From: Himantopus leucocephalus
Taxonomy: Eukaryota > Chordata > Aves > Charadriiformes > Recurvirostridae
Reading direction: 5' to 3'
Assembly (NCBI GenBank): GCA_003993805.1
Contig: RSEF01000021.1
Coordinates: 2,491,065-2,555,064, forward strand
DNA: 64,000 nucleotides
Position 1 is the stretch's first letter. Each line of letters begins with the position of its first letter. Of the stretch, positions 12,411-25,699 are shown in pieces. The notes beneath the pieces are model-generated. The model saw only the letters and a list, made by a program, of their open reading frames with translations. It was not told where the DNA came from and did not search any database. The translations under genes and the position numbers were made by a program.

Positions 12411-14574
12411 ATGGGACGCTGCTCCACAAACTGTGCTTTGGATTGGTTAATAAGTCCCTAAAAGTTAAAGCTATTACGGTACTCCATCTCCTTCCACGGG
12501 ATTACCTATGTTCTACTCCATTCACAGTGCTCTTGCATCAGCTCTCCCTTCCAGTTCTGCGCCGTAACAAATTCTTTGCTGGCTGCCCTGAACTGCTGAG
12601 CCATTTCTGATGTCATGTAGCAGACGATTCCTGGCATGGAGGTGTATGAGCATCAGTGACGGATGAGCCTGCCTGTCTACAACTTTCTCGTGATGTTGCA
12701 TAGTCATTTCAAGGTGAAAGATACGTAAGTGTAGATGTTTACAGCTTTTCAGAAGGAAATGTAAAATTCAACAGAGCATCATCCTCCAACTCCTATTGGT
12801 ACATTTAAAAGACCCATAGTAATTGTATTACTGTGGTGCAACAGCAAAACACTGATAATTAAAGATACTGACTCTTTTTACAGTAGCACTCTTTTTTACA
12901 TTTACCACTTTGAGCTGTTCACACTGAAATTTTCAAGGTCTGTCTCAGACTGAGTTTCTGACCCCAGAAGTAATCTAAAATAGCTCATCTGTGGGTTGGT
13001 TTGTTTGTACACAAATAAAATGTAAAGAAAAGCATATTGTCTTGCCATGCTAAATATAATCTATAAATAGCACGGTCAAAAACATCTAGGAGGTTTAGAT
13101 TTCAAGTTATTAGAAATTACTGGATACTGTGACTCTCGCCCAGTTAACAGCTATGAATACAGCACAGAAACAGAGGTACCTACACAAAGAATTTGGCCCA
13201 CAGCAAACATATATTATTGTAAAGTTGTCTAGAAAATAGATGCTGTTCAGACCAGAAATTACCTTAAATGACTGTTGAGTTGACTGGGTTACAATATTTT
13301 AAGGATCATAAAAATAAATATAGTTGTCCAAACAGTGAGATGCAGTGTATTGCCAAGTAAAACACCAGCGCATGAAGGGGTGCTTACCCTGCGTAGCGCT
13401 GGGCTGCCTGTAAACTACAAGAACCAGGATGAAGTGACTCTTTGTTCGGTCTGTGTGTTTAAAAATTGACGAGTGCTCCGTGGTATCAATCATGCCTGTC
13501 AGACAGCACAAGTGCAGATCTGTTACACTTAAAGGGTTGTCAAACGAGACATGATTTAATTTGTCATTTTTTTCTCTCTCTCTCTTAGTGCAGCATGCAC
13601 GTGCTCTTCATTACTCTTCATCATCAGGAAAATGAATACATTTTTTGTATAATTTTTTTTGCTCCGAGAGGGTGGAGGGATGGTTGTTTACCAATGACCC
13701 AGCACTTGTGAAGAGATCATAAGCAGCTGTTCCCTACATGCCCTCACGATCCGAGAATTTAACTGAAGCCGTAGGAGGAGTGGGATAGGAGAAGGGGCTA
13801 TTTGGGCCATTTTTTCAATAGACAAAGGCCCCAGTCCCACACAGCTCTGCAGAGAGACTGCGGGAACAGAGCCTTTGGAGCTTGTTCTGCATTCTGTTTC
13901 TTCATTACATGTTCCTCTTCAAACTTCCCTAAAAAAATTCAACATGGCATCTTCATGTTATGTTTTTGGGAGCGCAGTTGTCAGGGAGTTTTGCCCACTG
14001 CAGGATTTAATTAAAAAACTTTCTGATTTCTATAACTCTGTGAGCACAGTTTATTTTTTTCTTGGGAGAAGCTTTACCTGTTGTCATAATCCAGGAAGTA
14101 AAGCAGATACGAAATACCAGAGTGTTGGGGAAAAAGATTAACTCATTTGTTTCACCGTTCATCTGGGATTTTTTTCCATTTAAGACAAAGAATGAATGGC
14201 AAAAGAGAAAAGACACAATATATTGCACAGGAGGAAGAGAAATATTACCTATCGATAAGTACACTTTTAAAATTGGTAGGAAACCTGAAGCTACATCCCC
14301 AAAAGAGCTTTTAGATACCTGTGAGCGCAGTTAATCTTTTTCCCTTCAAAAACAAGTCTAAACTAATAAAAATGTTCTTAACTCTGGGCAGAATTCCAAA
14401 TATGTATTGACCCAGGTAACTCCTGCTGCTTTCAGTGGGAGCTGATGTCCCAGAATTGTCCAAGGATGCCACAGGATGGCCTAATACATAATAATGCTTT
14501 CACAGTATAAAGCTTTAATTTGTTTGAAGTTGAGAACCTTTAAAAAGCACTCAGCAGAAACAAGGCTGTGTAGT

Positions 14575-14700
14575 GCTTGTCTTCGGGCACTTCACAGAGT
14601 TAGGTGCTTCCCCTGTTTATAGATGAGGAAACTAGAACATCTCTAGAATAAGTGAGTGTCACAGGTCACTTGTCCAATCTGTAAAATGGACTAAAACTCT
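14575..14700 (+). repeat. Ancient MIR/L3-like retroposon remnant
   Basis: CTTCACAGAGTTAGGTGC, then TTTATAGATGAGGAAACTAG, AGTGTCACAGGTCACTTGTC and CTGTAAAATGG correspond in order to the conserved MIR/L3 blocks ('cattttacagatgaggaaactgag', 'caaggtcac'). It is diverged but the collinear blocks are persuasive. Confidence 0.55.
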
Positions 14701-15572
14701 GGAACAACACTCGCAAACACAGTATATAAATCTAATTCAAATGAGACCGGAACACCCTGATCCCGGGTCATAAGCCATTGCCTAAGCTTGGGACTGCAGG
14801 TGAGATCCAGCTGCATCTTTCCATTAACGTTTCATTCATTGCAAGAAGTTGGATAGGAAAGTCGAAAAAACATGTCTTTTTACTTTTAATGACACCATGA
14901 CACCTCTCTTTCTCTGCCATACACAATCTGTCTGCCTTCTGCAAACACGTTTCTCATGCAGCCAGGACTAGGCCAGCTCAGAAGTAGATGTCATGAGAAA
15001 CTCCTTCCAAACACAACAATGACAGTCCTGTCTCACATGATGGAGAGTCCAAACTGAAGTCTTACTTATTCTAGTATTTCCTATGGAAAGATTTTACAGG
15101 TCCCCAGTGAAAGTGAGCTTGAATTAAGTACAGTGTTAAACTGGTAAATCTCTGCCATGTTCCATCATGGTATATCAGCAAGGTCATTTTCCAAAATGCT
15201 TCAAACATATGAACCTAGTGATACAACAAGTTTATTCATATTTTACCTGGGGATCCTTAGCTAGCACTCAGGTCCACAAAGCAGTAGATGCCACCTGTGA
15301 TTTAATTCAGGACTGGGGGACAGAAGTTACATACATTACAAGCAGAGTGAGGCACCTAAACTTTACAGAATGTCCATGCCCTGATGCCCACTTTGAGTAC
15401 CTGGAAGTTGTAAAGGACAGTCTTGGTTCAACGCCAGTCTTAGTGGCAATGACTACTTTTAGGACAGAAACACTTGCAAGTATTAGCGTCAAAATCAGAG
15501 CTTTGAAGATGGAAAGGTACCTTTTACAATCCTGAGAAGAAAAGGTATCCAAGTGGAGGGGCCTGAGCAGAA

Positions 15573-15573
15573 N

Positions 15574-15629
<56 letters not shown>
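15573..15629. other. N followed by 56-base pure G run, probable assembly artefact
   Basis: A single N at 15573 precedes 56 uninterrupted G. Such a pure run next to an N is typical of no-signal poly-G reads incorporated when a gap was filled. The poly-proline frame on the other strand is a shadow of it. Confidence 0.85.
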
Positions 15630-15630
<1 letters not shown>

Positions 15631-17939
15631 GGAGTAGAAAGTGCTAAACCAGAAGTAGAACTAAAGCACACGTGCCGCATCAGAGGGGAACACCACAAAT
15701 AGTGGACTTCACTCTAGCTTTGCAAACCCAGAACTAAAAAATCAGAACTCGAAATTCAGCATCTTGAAACATGTTTTCAATTTGTTTAAAAGAACAATTA
15801 AAACATGAAGAAAACAGAAATTGTAGGGAACACTCGAGGATTTTTAACATAAGGACATTTTTCCATAGAAAATACATGTAAGATTTTAAAAAAAGACATT
15901 TGAAAAGTTGAAGAAGGATGCTTTCAAGACTTCCTTGAAGACCTTTGCTCATTTTTGTCCTAACAATTGCAATGTGAGGGGAAAAAACACTCTTCAAAAA
16001 TAGTAGAAAGCACTTGAGAATATTAAAGTGTTTCTCACCAAGTTCATTTAAAGAAAACAGCAAGGTTTGACAGATTTCCCATTCTGGCGTAAGATGAGTA
16101 TTGTTCCTTTAAAATGTATTTCAGTTACTCTTTACTTCTATTGAACGCATCAAAGTGAAGGCAAATGTTTTGAAGACAGACACCTACAGCATTACAACGA
16201 AACATAACTCACTGGTTCTGATCCTCCTATGATCTACAGTGATCCGAAGTGACCATTGTGCACAAGGAATCCTTTCTGCAGAGCACACAACTAACTTGTA
16301 GATTTATTATTTTTTTCCTCTCCAAATATCTTTCACATCAGAGACATGAGAGAGTCTCATGTAGTAGAGTTAGTCAAGGATTAGGAGTGTTCTGTGTTAC
16401 CTGGTTAGACTGTATTCCTGTTAGCAGTGCATTAAGGGTCTCAGACTCCTAATATCTAAGAAAGCCAGGCAAGGTACAAAAACCAAATACAAGGGCAAAT
16501 CACTCAGCTGTAGCCTTGAATTTGGCCTGAACTCTACCCCTTCCAAGCATCCCATCTGCAGGAGACCAGATACGCGACTCCACGAACAACCTAATAGAGC
16601 ATTTCAGAACTGATATTCCTAGAGTGGCCAACAGCAGCAGTGGGGACCCAAAAGGACAGTGGGCCTTAAGCACGTGCTCGATGGTTTTTCTGAACTGAGT
16701 CCCAAATCCTGCTTTACCTATTAATGTGAATAGCCCTATTGAATTCAGTTGGACTGCTTATGGGAATATGGATAGAAAACTTTGGCTCTACTTTGGTAAA
16801 CTAAACTTCACGAACAGTCTGAGGATAGCATAACAAAGACCCTAAATCCAGCAAGCATCATGAAAGCAGCTTATTTCATTACTAAATCAATTTATAAGTA
16901 TAAACATGGAGTTATCTGACTAAAATATGGATATTGCCTATTTGAAATACTGCACCTCAAACTTACTAAATGTCACCAAAAGGCATCCCTTAAGGAAGCA
17001 GGCAGCATGCTGCCTTTGGATGCCCCAACCATAAATCAAGAGATTTCCTGAGGTCCGCCTGGAATAGTGGAGAGTAGCCAAAATTACATGAAGTGCTATT
17101 TGTGTGCTATTAGTTGTGGGGTGGGAGGGGGTGGAGTGTGGGAAGGAAAAAGGGGAAGAAGGAAAACCACTTTCTTAATAGTTCCTACAATGTTTGGAAA
17201 ACATTCATTTATAGCATCCATTTATCAGGCTTCCATGTAATAACTCCAGGCCAAAAAAAAAAAAAGCCTGAAAGGGAGGTAGATGGGGAGAGGAAATCAG
17301 GGATACTAGGTTTTAACGGGGAAAAATTGGAATGTTGTCAATGTTTCCATTTAAAAGAAGTATCATAATTACAAAGTAATGTTTGTGTCTAGGTGCCATT
17401 CTGAGGTAGCAGATGATGTCAATTTGTTCTGCTCAGCGGTTTTATATCTGAACAATAGCCCAGTCTTTGACAGAACTTTTAAGATTTTATATTCGGTCAA
17501 CTGCAGCCTCCCACACCCCAGATGCATTCATATTCACTTAAAAAATGTCCACGGTGTCATTCTGATAGCTGGAAAAACCTGGCAGACGTGAAGGCCACGT
17601 CCTGCGGCAGCCGCGGCACAGCAAAGCGCAGGACCCTCCGCGACACCTCTGAGCTGTACCTGGGGCGCTCCCCGGTTCAGTGCTAAGCAGCACTGTTCCA
17701 AGAAAGGGGTGCCACGACGTGTTGATATGACGGGTGTATTAAAACAAGGGATACTTATGAAAGAAAACAGCCAGCACTGCAAACAGTGTTCCACACAGTC
17801 CGAGTTCCAGCTCGTTCCCGCCAGTGACCGAAACATCACACAGTCATCCAGCGGCTGGGTGAGATTCTACACGGGGCTCCTTCCTTTTTCAAACATGAAA
17901 AATGTGAAGGTACTGAGCAATTAGCCCCCGGTATCTAAT

Positions 17940-18480
17940 TTCATCTTGAATTTGAAAAATGCAACAGGAACCAAGAAATCGAAACGAAACAATGTGCATA
18001 TGTGAAGCTGAAGACAGAGGATGGTAGCAAGCCATTATTAGAGCATTAGAGCTGTCATGAGTGACCTCCCCTGCGGAGTATTGATATTAGCTTAAATGCA
18101 AAAATTTTGCATCAACTGTCATCTGCAAGACAGACAGATCTCAATGCAGCTAGAGCACATACTCTTTTTCTCGTATTTTAGTGGATCACATTCACGGTTG
18201 TCTTTTGATGTTTCTAGCTGAGAGAACATTTTCATAAAACAAAACAAAACAAAAAAATCTCTTTGGGAATCCCCGTTGGTGAGATGTTTTTGATTAGTGC
18301 TAATGTTTTTCTGGCCGGCTGTGAAAATGCATTTAACTATAATTGACTAGGCATTGTAATTCCAAAGCTTTATGAAACAAAAATCCACAGAGTGACAATC
18401 TGATACAGAAATCTGGCAAAAGATGATGTATCTTGCCCCTCGGAGACAAGTTTAATGGAATAAAAATATTGATCTAATAT
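17940..18480. promoter_or_regulatory. Candidate conserved non-coding element
   Basis: The block is AT-rich, repeat-free and of complex composition. It includes the palindrome-like GCAAAAATTTTGC near 18098 and a TAATTGACTAGGCATTGTAA stretch. It has the texture of a deeply conserved enhancer, but conservation cannot be seen from one sequence. Confidence 0.25.
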
Positions 18481-19324
18481 AGAAAGATTGGATATACATT
18501 TTCCTATAGCTTTCAGTATTATCAAGGGGGTAGGGGAGAAAATTCTTAACGTGGAAACCTACTCATATTTGGAATAGTTTCCTCTTAAAGGAAATGGTGT
18601 AATTGTAATTTCAGCGCTCACTGCACTGAAAACCAGACAAAGCAGTGAAGCCTATACCACAGTGAGGAAGGCTGCACTGGCTGATGACACAAGCCCATTT
18701 TTCCCAATTCTCATTTCTATGATTCCATGATTTCCTTTTTCACTGAAACTGGAAGCAGGGGAGAGAGGCGGGAGGAGAAAACCAATGAATTTCCTCACTA
18801 GGATCACAGTTACACCAGTGCCGCCTTCAGCCAGTCAGAGATGGACTAAAATACTGTTTGCCATTTCCTGAAGAGTGCCTTTTTACAGTAGCCATAAGGA
18901 AACCATGTGTTTTCTCTACTCAACCTCAGAACTGGCAAATGCAAGCCCGTTGATTCTCATACTGTAAATTTCTGAGAGTACTTTTAAATGATGCTCTAAA
19001 TTGGATCTTATTGTGGGAAAAACAAATCTGTCAAGAGAACAGAATTTTAATTTGTGAAACAAGGAGCCCAGCCGTACAGTAGTAACAATGACACCATCAA
19101 TTTGGTTCTAATAGTTGATACTAAACTGAAAGGGGATCAGAGATGGAGCATAGCACTGACTAGATGGCACCAGGCGACTGTCCACTGCTCTCCCTTCTGC
19201 GTCACTTCAACCACAACGAAAATTTCAGATGATTTCTCCCTCTTTAGGTTTTGAAAGAAAAAAAAAGAGAGAGAGACTGAAAAAAAGAACAAGCCAAAAA
19301 AACACTGCGGATAAAGAAAAAAAA

Positions 19325-20050
19325 TCGCAGCATCGAATCAATTAATGCGAGTTCTTCCTAACTTCCATGCAAGCTTTGCCTTCAATTAGCATGATCTCAC
19401 TGAACCCTCTTGTGTAGGCCTGGAGCAAAAGCAATGGAAACTTTCTCCCTTCTTGTTTTAATCTTTCACCAAGTCCTGACTTTCGCCTCCAGCCCGTCTA
19501 ATTGAAACTAATCTTCGCGGGCGAGGCCTGTCTCTTTCCCTTAATCCCTCTCTAAGGAAGCTCACATGGTCCCAATTACAGCCACACCGGCCCCTTTTAT
19601 TCCCCTCCTCGTCTCCTTCTGCCAGTTTCATTTTTTGAAAGTTTGCATTATTAACTCCATGCTTGCGAGTTCCTGTCTGTCACGGGGGCCTAGAGATGTT
19701 ATCACTGGTTGCCGATGTATAAGGTTACCATGAAAGCATTTTATGGATTACATTTTGCAAAAAGGCGATAGAGGGCATGATAGCTAGCACAGTGGCGAGC
19801 TTTATAGGAGTTTATATCTGCAATAAATGAGAGGCCAAGGAAGTGTTTATCTTGGATTTAAGTGTATACCTGCTTAGTTATCTGGAGGCAGAGACAATAA
19901 CAGCTCAGAAGGGATCGCTAACATTTACTACAAGGGTTTCACAGAGATGCTTGTGAGATGGGCTGCTACCCTGGGAGGAAGGCAGGCCAGAGAGACACAA
20001 CCAAGGAGCCCAGCTGAAGAATGTGTTTAACATTATAGAGTTAATGAGGT
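19325..20050. promoter_or_regulatory. Candidate conserved non-coding element (enhancer)
   Basis: About 700 bp of repeat-free sequence has dense homeobox-type cores (CAATTAATGCG, CAATTAGCATGA, CTAATTGAAACTAATC), GATA-type sites (TTATCACTGG, TTATCTTGG, TTATCTGG) and TTTATGG/TTTATAGG HOX-type sites. No coding frame persists. The clustering supports a regulatory role by inference only. Confidence 0.35.
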
Positions 20051-20885
20051 TATATGAAGGCAAAGATAGCACTCGCTGGTTCCCAAGCTGGCTCCTAATC
20101 CCAAGGCAAAGCCTAGCCCACTAATACTGAAGCTCAAACAATTTATTAAAAATAGACAATTTTCTTTCCCTTTTTTTTTTATATATACTTCCTTCTCATA
20201 GCTTGCCGAGTCCCAGGCAATAGCTTCTGTGTTCCTCCAGTGCCATGATTTATTGCTTGCTTATACCGTTTCTGGTTCAAAGCTAGGTGCGTAAATCAAT
20301 CACGGTGGTTGCTCCCCTGAATATATTCATTTGAACTTCTCTGTTGTGGCCCTGAGAAAGGCAGCTCAGCACCACCACAGCAACCTCCCTCCTTTTCATC
20401 CCCAAAGTTCACTCTGGATTTCTTTGAGCACTAGCACGTGCATCCCACAATGACCCTCCCACCCTCATCTTCCTTCTTAAGCAGACCAGCAGACATACAA
20501 GGGAAGAGACTCTTCCTCCCTGGCACTGGCAGGGCAGGTGGCATCAGCACCAGGCTAGCTGATGACAAGCAAAAGAAGGGAAGATAGGTGCAATCACATT
20601 GAACACTAGCTATGGTCTTAATAATCACCAGTGGTTCTACGATTTAGGCTACAAGCAACCAAAACTATCAACTGCTGCCACTAACTAGAAGCCGGAGCAG
20701 ATATCCACATCACCAAAATATAGCTCAACTCTGGAACCACAAACCTGCCTGCTTCTCGTTCAAGATAGATTGCAGTTGAAGTCTCACCTTTCTGTAGCGG
20801 AAGAACAGAGCACCGCAACCATCTAGGATATTCAGTTGCCTAAATAAAATCGTATTTCCTCATAGTGTTTCCTTTCCCTTTGCAG

Positions 20886-20974
20886 AGGAAGGAAAAGCAA
20901 GGAGAAGAATCACATGTGGCAGGCGCAAATGACACCTCTTCAAGGGAAGGTTACACCACAGCTTTCCGTACCAG
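20886..20974 (+). ncRNA. Exon-like segment, possible partner of the 23.4-kb exon
   Basis: An acceptor tract TTTCCTTTCCCTTTGCAG ends at 20885 and a donor CCAG/GTCAGC has its GT at 20975-20976, bounding 89 nt. Both signals are good but such pairs occur by chance. No product is recognised. Confidence 0.2.
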
Positions 20975-23405
20975 GTCAGCAGTTTTGGCCCATACATCCC
21001 CCCGGGATTCTTCTAGACTTTGGAGAACAGACAGGCTCCTCCTTTTCCTTGTTCTCAGCCATCCGACTTAGGGTACCTAAATTACAAGGTACTTTATATA
21101 CTCCCAGAAAGGGTGAATGCTGCAGGAGTTCTGTATTTTAGCTCTATAGATGAGAAATTTTTTTTGTTGCAAGAAAAATCTGAAGATATGGAAAACACTG
21201 ATCCAACTAAATCTACTAAGAACTAGAAATCTGGAAATTCCTGAAGTAAACACTGAAAAAAACCCTTACCAATTCTGTCAATCAAAATAACTTTTCTGTA
21301 TTTCAAAGCATTTCATTTTTGAACATTTTGAGCCTTTTTTTAAGTATCTTTACTTCAGTTCACTAAAGTTTGAAAGCAAAAAGTCATTTAAACCAGAAAG
21401 ATGACAATTGCATTTTTTAAAATGTCAAAATAACATATTTTGACAAACTCAAAAGCATTTTTCCAAAACACAATCCAAGTCAAGAATTTGTCAGAAACCT
21501 TTCCCACAAGAAAAACTGGCATTTTAAGGAAGAAATAATAACTTGCACATCTGGATAATGAATTCTTGGCCAACACTAACTCATGAACTGTGGTCTAGTT
21601 AGCAGCAGTTCCACCTGTAGAACTGTAGCAGACTCCTAGTTAGATCCTCAAGGAATCAGCCACAGAGTAGACATGAGAGCTATTTCAGTTACTCTTGCGT
21701 GAAGCCCGCTCACACTTTGGCTTTAAGTGCTCCTAATCTTTCTTTATAATGGAAATACAATCTGTGCTTTTCTCCAGTTTTTTTTCAGTATGGAAATCTT
21801 CATGACTCATTTGTCGTTATTTCAGTGTCTTTCATAAGACACTTTTAATAAATGCCTGAAAATCTCACCCTTCATTAACAAAAACGTTTCTGCCTTCTAG
21901 AATTGAGAGTCAAGCTTGAAAATCCCCCCCCCCTCCAAGTTTGGAATGATAACTTGATAAAATAATGAAATAATTGAGCTTGTTTTAAGTCTAGCTGCTA
22001 AACATGCTAAGGTATAGTCATCTGGTGCAGTATTTTCAAATTTTGTGCTACTAATACAGATTTTATAAAAAGAAAATACATCAATACACACAGATGTATG
22101 CATGCATGCAATCCTTGCTGTGTCTTTTCTTTCTCCTAGGAGATTATACTGTCTTCAAATACACTTATGCCCACCTCTTTTTTGGCCTAGAAAGCATAGT
22201 CAGCAAGAAACTCCACATTGCAACCTCTGGCTTGCTGCTGAATTTTTCACATGTGAGCTGAGAAGTAAGAACTCATAGCCCAACATCATACGTTTTATGG
22301 CACAGCAAGAATGGGTCATTCTTTTCCTTTGCCTGAGATATTTATGAGGACTTAGAGAATGATTAACTGAGGGGGATGGTGGAAATGAATCCTTCCAAAC
22401 AGTGAAGCTTTGGATTCTCCAACCAAATGAATGGCTTTTATTCCAGATTTATGATCTTCTCATAGCCTGGCTGTGATGAGTAATGACCTATCTTCACACT
22501 ATTAAAGAATTTATTATGACTATTTATCACCAAAGTAACATAACAAGAGTTGAAGAGGTACACAATAATGCTAGGAGAGCAGCCAACATTGTCTTAGCTG
22601 TTAACTTGCCCAAATACCATAGAGCTAAAGTGGGGCTAGAAAAGGAGAGGATCTGCTTCTGAGCATATGCTCAGAGGGGAAAGTATTATGGGAGAGCGTG
22701 CAGCTGGGTAGGAGGAAGTCCACAGTCCAAAGAGGTATATATATGAGGAGAATATCTCCAAGGGAAGGAGGAACAGAGAATATAACTGTGTGCGTGTACA
22801 CATCTGTTTTTCTCTCTTTTTTCCAGCTTTAATGATGGGGAGGGAAATAGATCTACAAGATGATATCTAAGTACATCGGCTAACGAGGCTATTTCCAGTG
22901 GAGAATGAACACCTCTAACAGCTGAGTAAATGAGACCCTAGAGATGTTGCCCACAGCAGAAAGAACTTAGAGAACAGAAACAGTGATGCTGAGTGAATGG
23001 CGAGTACTCTGGATCTGAGGTATGCTCTCCAAGGATGTCCTAGGAGCCACACAACATTCTTCATACCACTAACTTTGAATCCGCCAGTTTTCAGTTGTAA
23101 AACTATCAGAATTACAGCTGCCTTTGAGACTTTTCAGGTTGGTAATGTAGCTTGAGCCCAGCACATAAGATAAAAATCCACAACATTTCTGCCCCTTTGC
23201 TAACTTTGAACTAAGCACTAAGACCCTGGCTGACCTCAGTGCCAGCTACCAGAAAGTCTCACAGAGGAGTTTTCAAAATTCACTCCATCATATGATCTAA
23301 CTGCAGAAAACATCGCTCCTGAAGGATACACGGTCCAGCAGAGCAAGTCATCTACTTCGAAGAGACTACAGCCCCTCCTGTTTGATGAGTTTTCCCTCTT
23401 TGCAG

Positions 23406-23478
23406 TGGGTTATGTTCTGATGGCAGCCCTACCCGTGGAATCAGGAGCAATAATGGATCGCCTCCAGAGTCTCGGCAT
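23406..23478 (+). ncRNA. Exon-like segment, possible lncRNA or unannotated gene exon
   Basis: A pyrimidine tract TTTTCCCTCTTTGCAG ends at 23405 and a near-perfect donor GGCAT/GTAAGTGAG has its GT at 23479-23480, bounding 73 nt. Two of three frames are open across it. No partner exon is certain and I recognise no protein. Its strand would fit a transcript running toward TTC34. Confidence 0.3.
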
Positions 23479-25699
23479 GTAAGTGAGATCAGGCTGTTCC
23501 ACTTTTGAAGCAGGCTGTCAGTAAATGTCATATTTTATTTTGCTTCCGAAAGACAAATATGGCAACGCACACTTTGTTAGCAGGCCAAAAGAATTATAAC
23601 TGTATTTTGCTGAAAGCAATGTTGATTTGGATTTAGCCTAACACTGCTTGTAAAACTGAATTACATTGAATTTGTTCTAAACAGCTGTGACGTTGGGATC
23701 TTTACACGCACACGCTCTGCTGGCTATAGTAAAACTGCAATTGATGCTCAGGGGAAAGGTAGCTCCTCTCAAAAGCACAGGAAGCCTCTACCTACTCTAT
23801 TCAGGTCTCAGGAGCCAATGAAGTTAAGTGAGAAGAGAGAATTCATAGGAAAATCTGGCTTCTAGATAGGCGTAGATGATCCAACACCGGGTGAATCACA
23901 AAGACAGGGAGCAGAACGTACATGGGTCCCTGGAATCTCATTCAGTATCCGGCCAACAGACCCCAGAACCAAAACATAGCATTGACTTTCATAACACTTC
24001 CATTCCCCTGACACAAGAACTTAGTACTAATGGCCCACACACTTAGAGCCACCATACAAATTCTAGGCAACACGCCTGTCTGCGGGTGCAAAGCCCAAAG
24101 ACAGTGGGCACCACTGAAGCAAATACAGTAGTTGGAATTTAAAGAGGAATCAGCAGGGTTGGACTAGACTCAAACATCCGATACCACTGGAGAAGCATCC
24201 ACTTGCTGAAGGCTTATACATTTTTCCAATGAAGTGTGACTGAGCAGAACTGCAAGAGGCAGATGCAAGATGTTTGCAAGATGCAAGACAATGCAAAAGC
24301 GTTTGCGTGGCACCCTTCTGCACTGCTACCAGGGACACATATTACAGACAATTCTGGATTTACTTACTGGTAGGGAACTTCCTCCTGACCCATCTCTTGT
24401 ATGGATACTCAGGTCCTCATGTATAATCAAGGACTAACAAGATAGACAGCCACAGAAGAGGAAAAGATGTGTGCGTGGCTGTGCCTGTCCTCCAGAAAAT
24501 AAAGACCTCAGAGTGCTCATCACTTTCTGCTATAAATATCAGTCTCACTGTTTTACCTTGTTTTCTTCAATGAAAGTATAGCAAAATGTGTGTATATCCT
24601 TATCAAAACAGTTCAAAAATCATTATACTATTTCACTATACTATTTTTCTTTCCTTGAAAAAACCTAATTACAAACACCTGATAGGTGTTATTGCTGCTC
24701 CCTAAACGGACTACAGGAAAGCCCCCATATTCCAGGGAGGTGAGCAGAGAAGCACACAGAACAGAATAGAGCAGAGCAGTGCCCTACCTACTCCCAACTC
24801 TACCAACTGACGTCTAAGATGGCCATACTATGACACCAGTGACAGAAACCACCTGACCCATTCTGCTGTACCTGGGTTTTCTAATGATCTGCAGAGACTG
24901 GACAACTGGCAGAAAAGGAAGGGGAGGCTTCCTCGAGCAAAGGGGAAGGCTGTTCCCTTCCTCGTTGCCAGAACAGCTATGAGAAACAGACCCTTGTCTT
25001 TCCTAACCCTCCAGGTGATGTTTTGCACTTCCAGGCAAGGAAAGTCTATGCTTTAAGGGCTCAGTTCAAGGACTATTGATAGCTCATGACGTTCTGACGG
25101 AGTTTAGATCAGGTCTAACATCTGAGGCAGCCATTCCTCTCTTTCCACAAAGTATTTTTGTTCCATAATCCAAAGAGTTCCAGGAAACTTCACGGGGTCA
25201 AGCCCCGGTCTGAGCCAGAGTCTACTTTCAGACTAGGATCCCAAGTCTGCCAGCTTTGGGCTTCCTTGGTCGCAGTGTCTCAGATGTCCTCACCAAACTG
25301 CTGTGTTGACCTGTGATACCTTTTCCCTTTTCTTCAGGAAAATAGACCTAGTTACTAGGCAGAGGCTAGTTGTGGCAGCTAGTTCTAGTTTAACCATGTA
25401 GGTGGATGAGAGGGGTCACTAATAAAACAATGATGGTTTCTGTATTCCCAGCACACAATCTTAAACCCAATATACCAATGCCAGGCTCCAAGTTCCCAAA
25501 CCCCATCTGTAGCAATCATTAAATAAACTCTTAACGGTGTCTTCTGTAGCTTTTAATAGACTAGAGTACTTATACTGTCAGCTTTTACTGGGCAAGATGT
25601 AATTTTCCAATAAACACGACCTCTTCCAAAAAGCAGCACTTTCTGAACTTTTTCCAGAATCCAAAGGTTTTGGCTGCAGCTGCAGCAATGGGAATCAAA

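Larger units (their letters stand above)
11899..15572. other. Intergenic DNA
   Basis: Holds the weak CR1-like fragment at 12.3 kb and the MIR/L3-like remnant at 14.6 kb. A 122-codon plus frame at 15167-15535 matches nothing I know. Confidence 0.6.
15630..25699. other. Intergenic DNA with candidate enhancers and two exon-like segments
   Basis: Outside the blocks at 17.9-18.5 and 19.3-20.05 kb and the exon-like segments at 20.9 and 23.4 kb, the sequence is AT-rich, unique-looking, with A-runs near 17252 and 19255 and a C-run near 21926. No gene is recognised. Confidence 0.55.

Noticed and set aside
13568..13590. CT-repeat ending in TTAG, acceptor-like
   Set aside because: A bare microsatellite with no donor or open frame beyond it.
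15167..15535. 122-codon plus-strand frame
   Set aside because: No similarity to a known family by eye, no promoter or splice context, and it abuts an assembly artefact.
15495..15698. Poly-proline protein on the minus strand
   Set aside because: It is produced by the pure G run and an N; artefact.
18710..18740. Short CR1-like tail (TTTCTATGATTCCATGA)
   Set aside because: No upstream CR1 blocks follow in either direction; too short to call.
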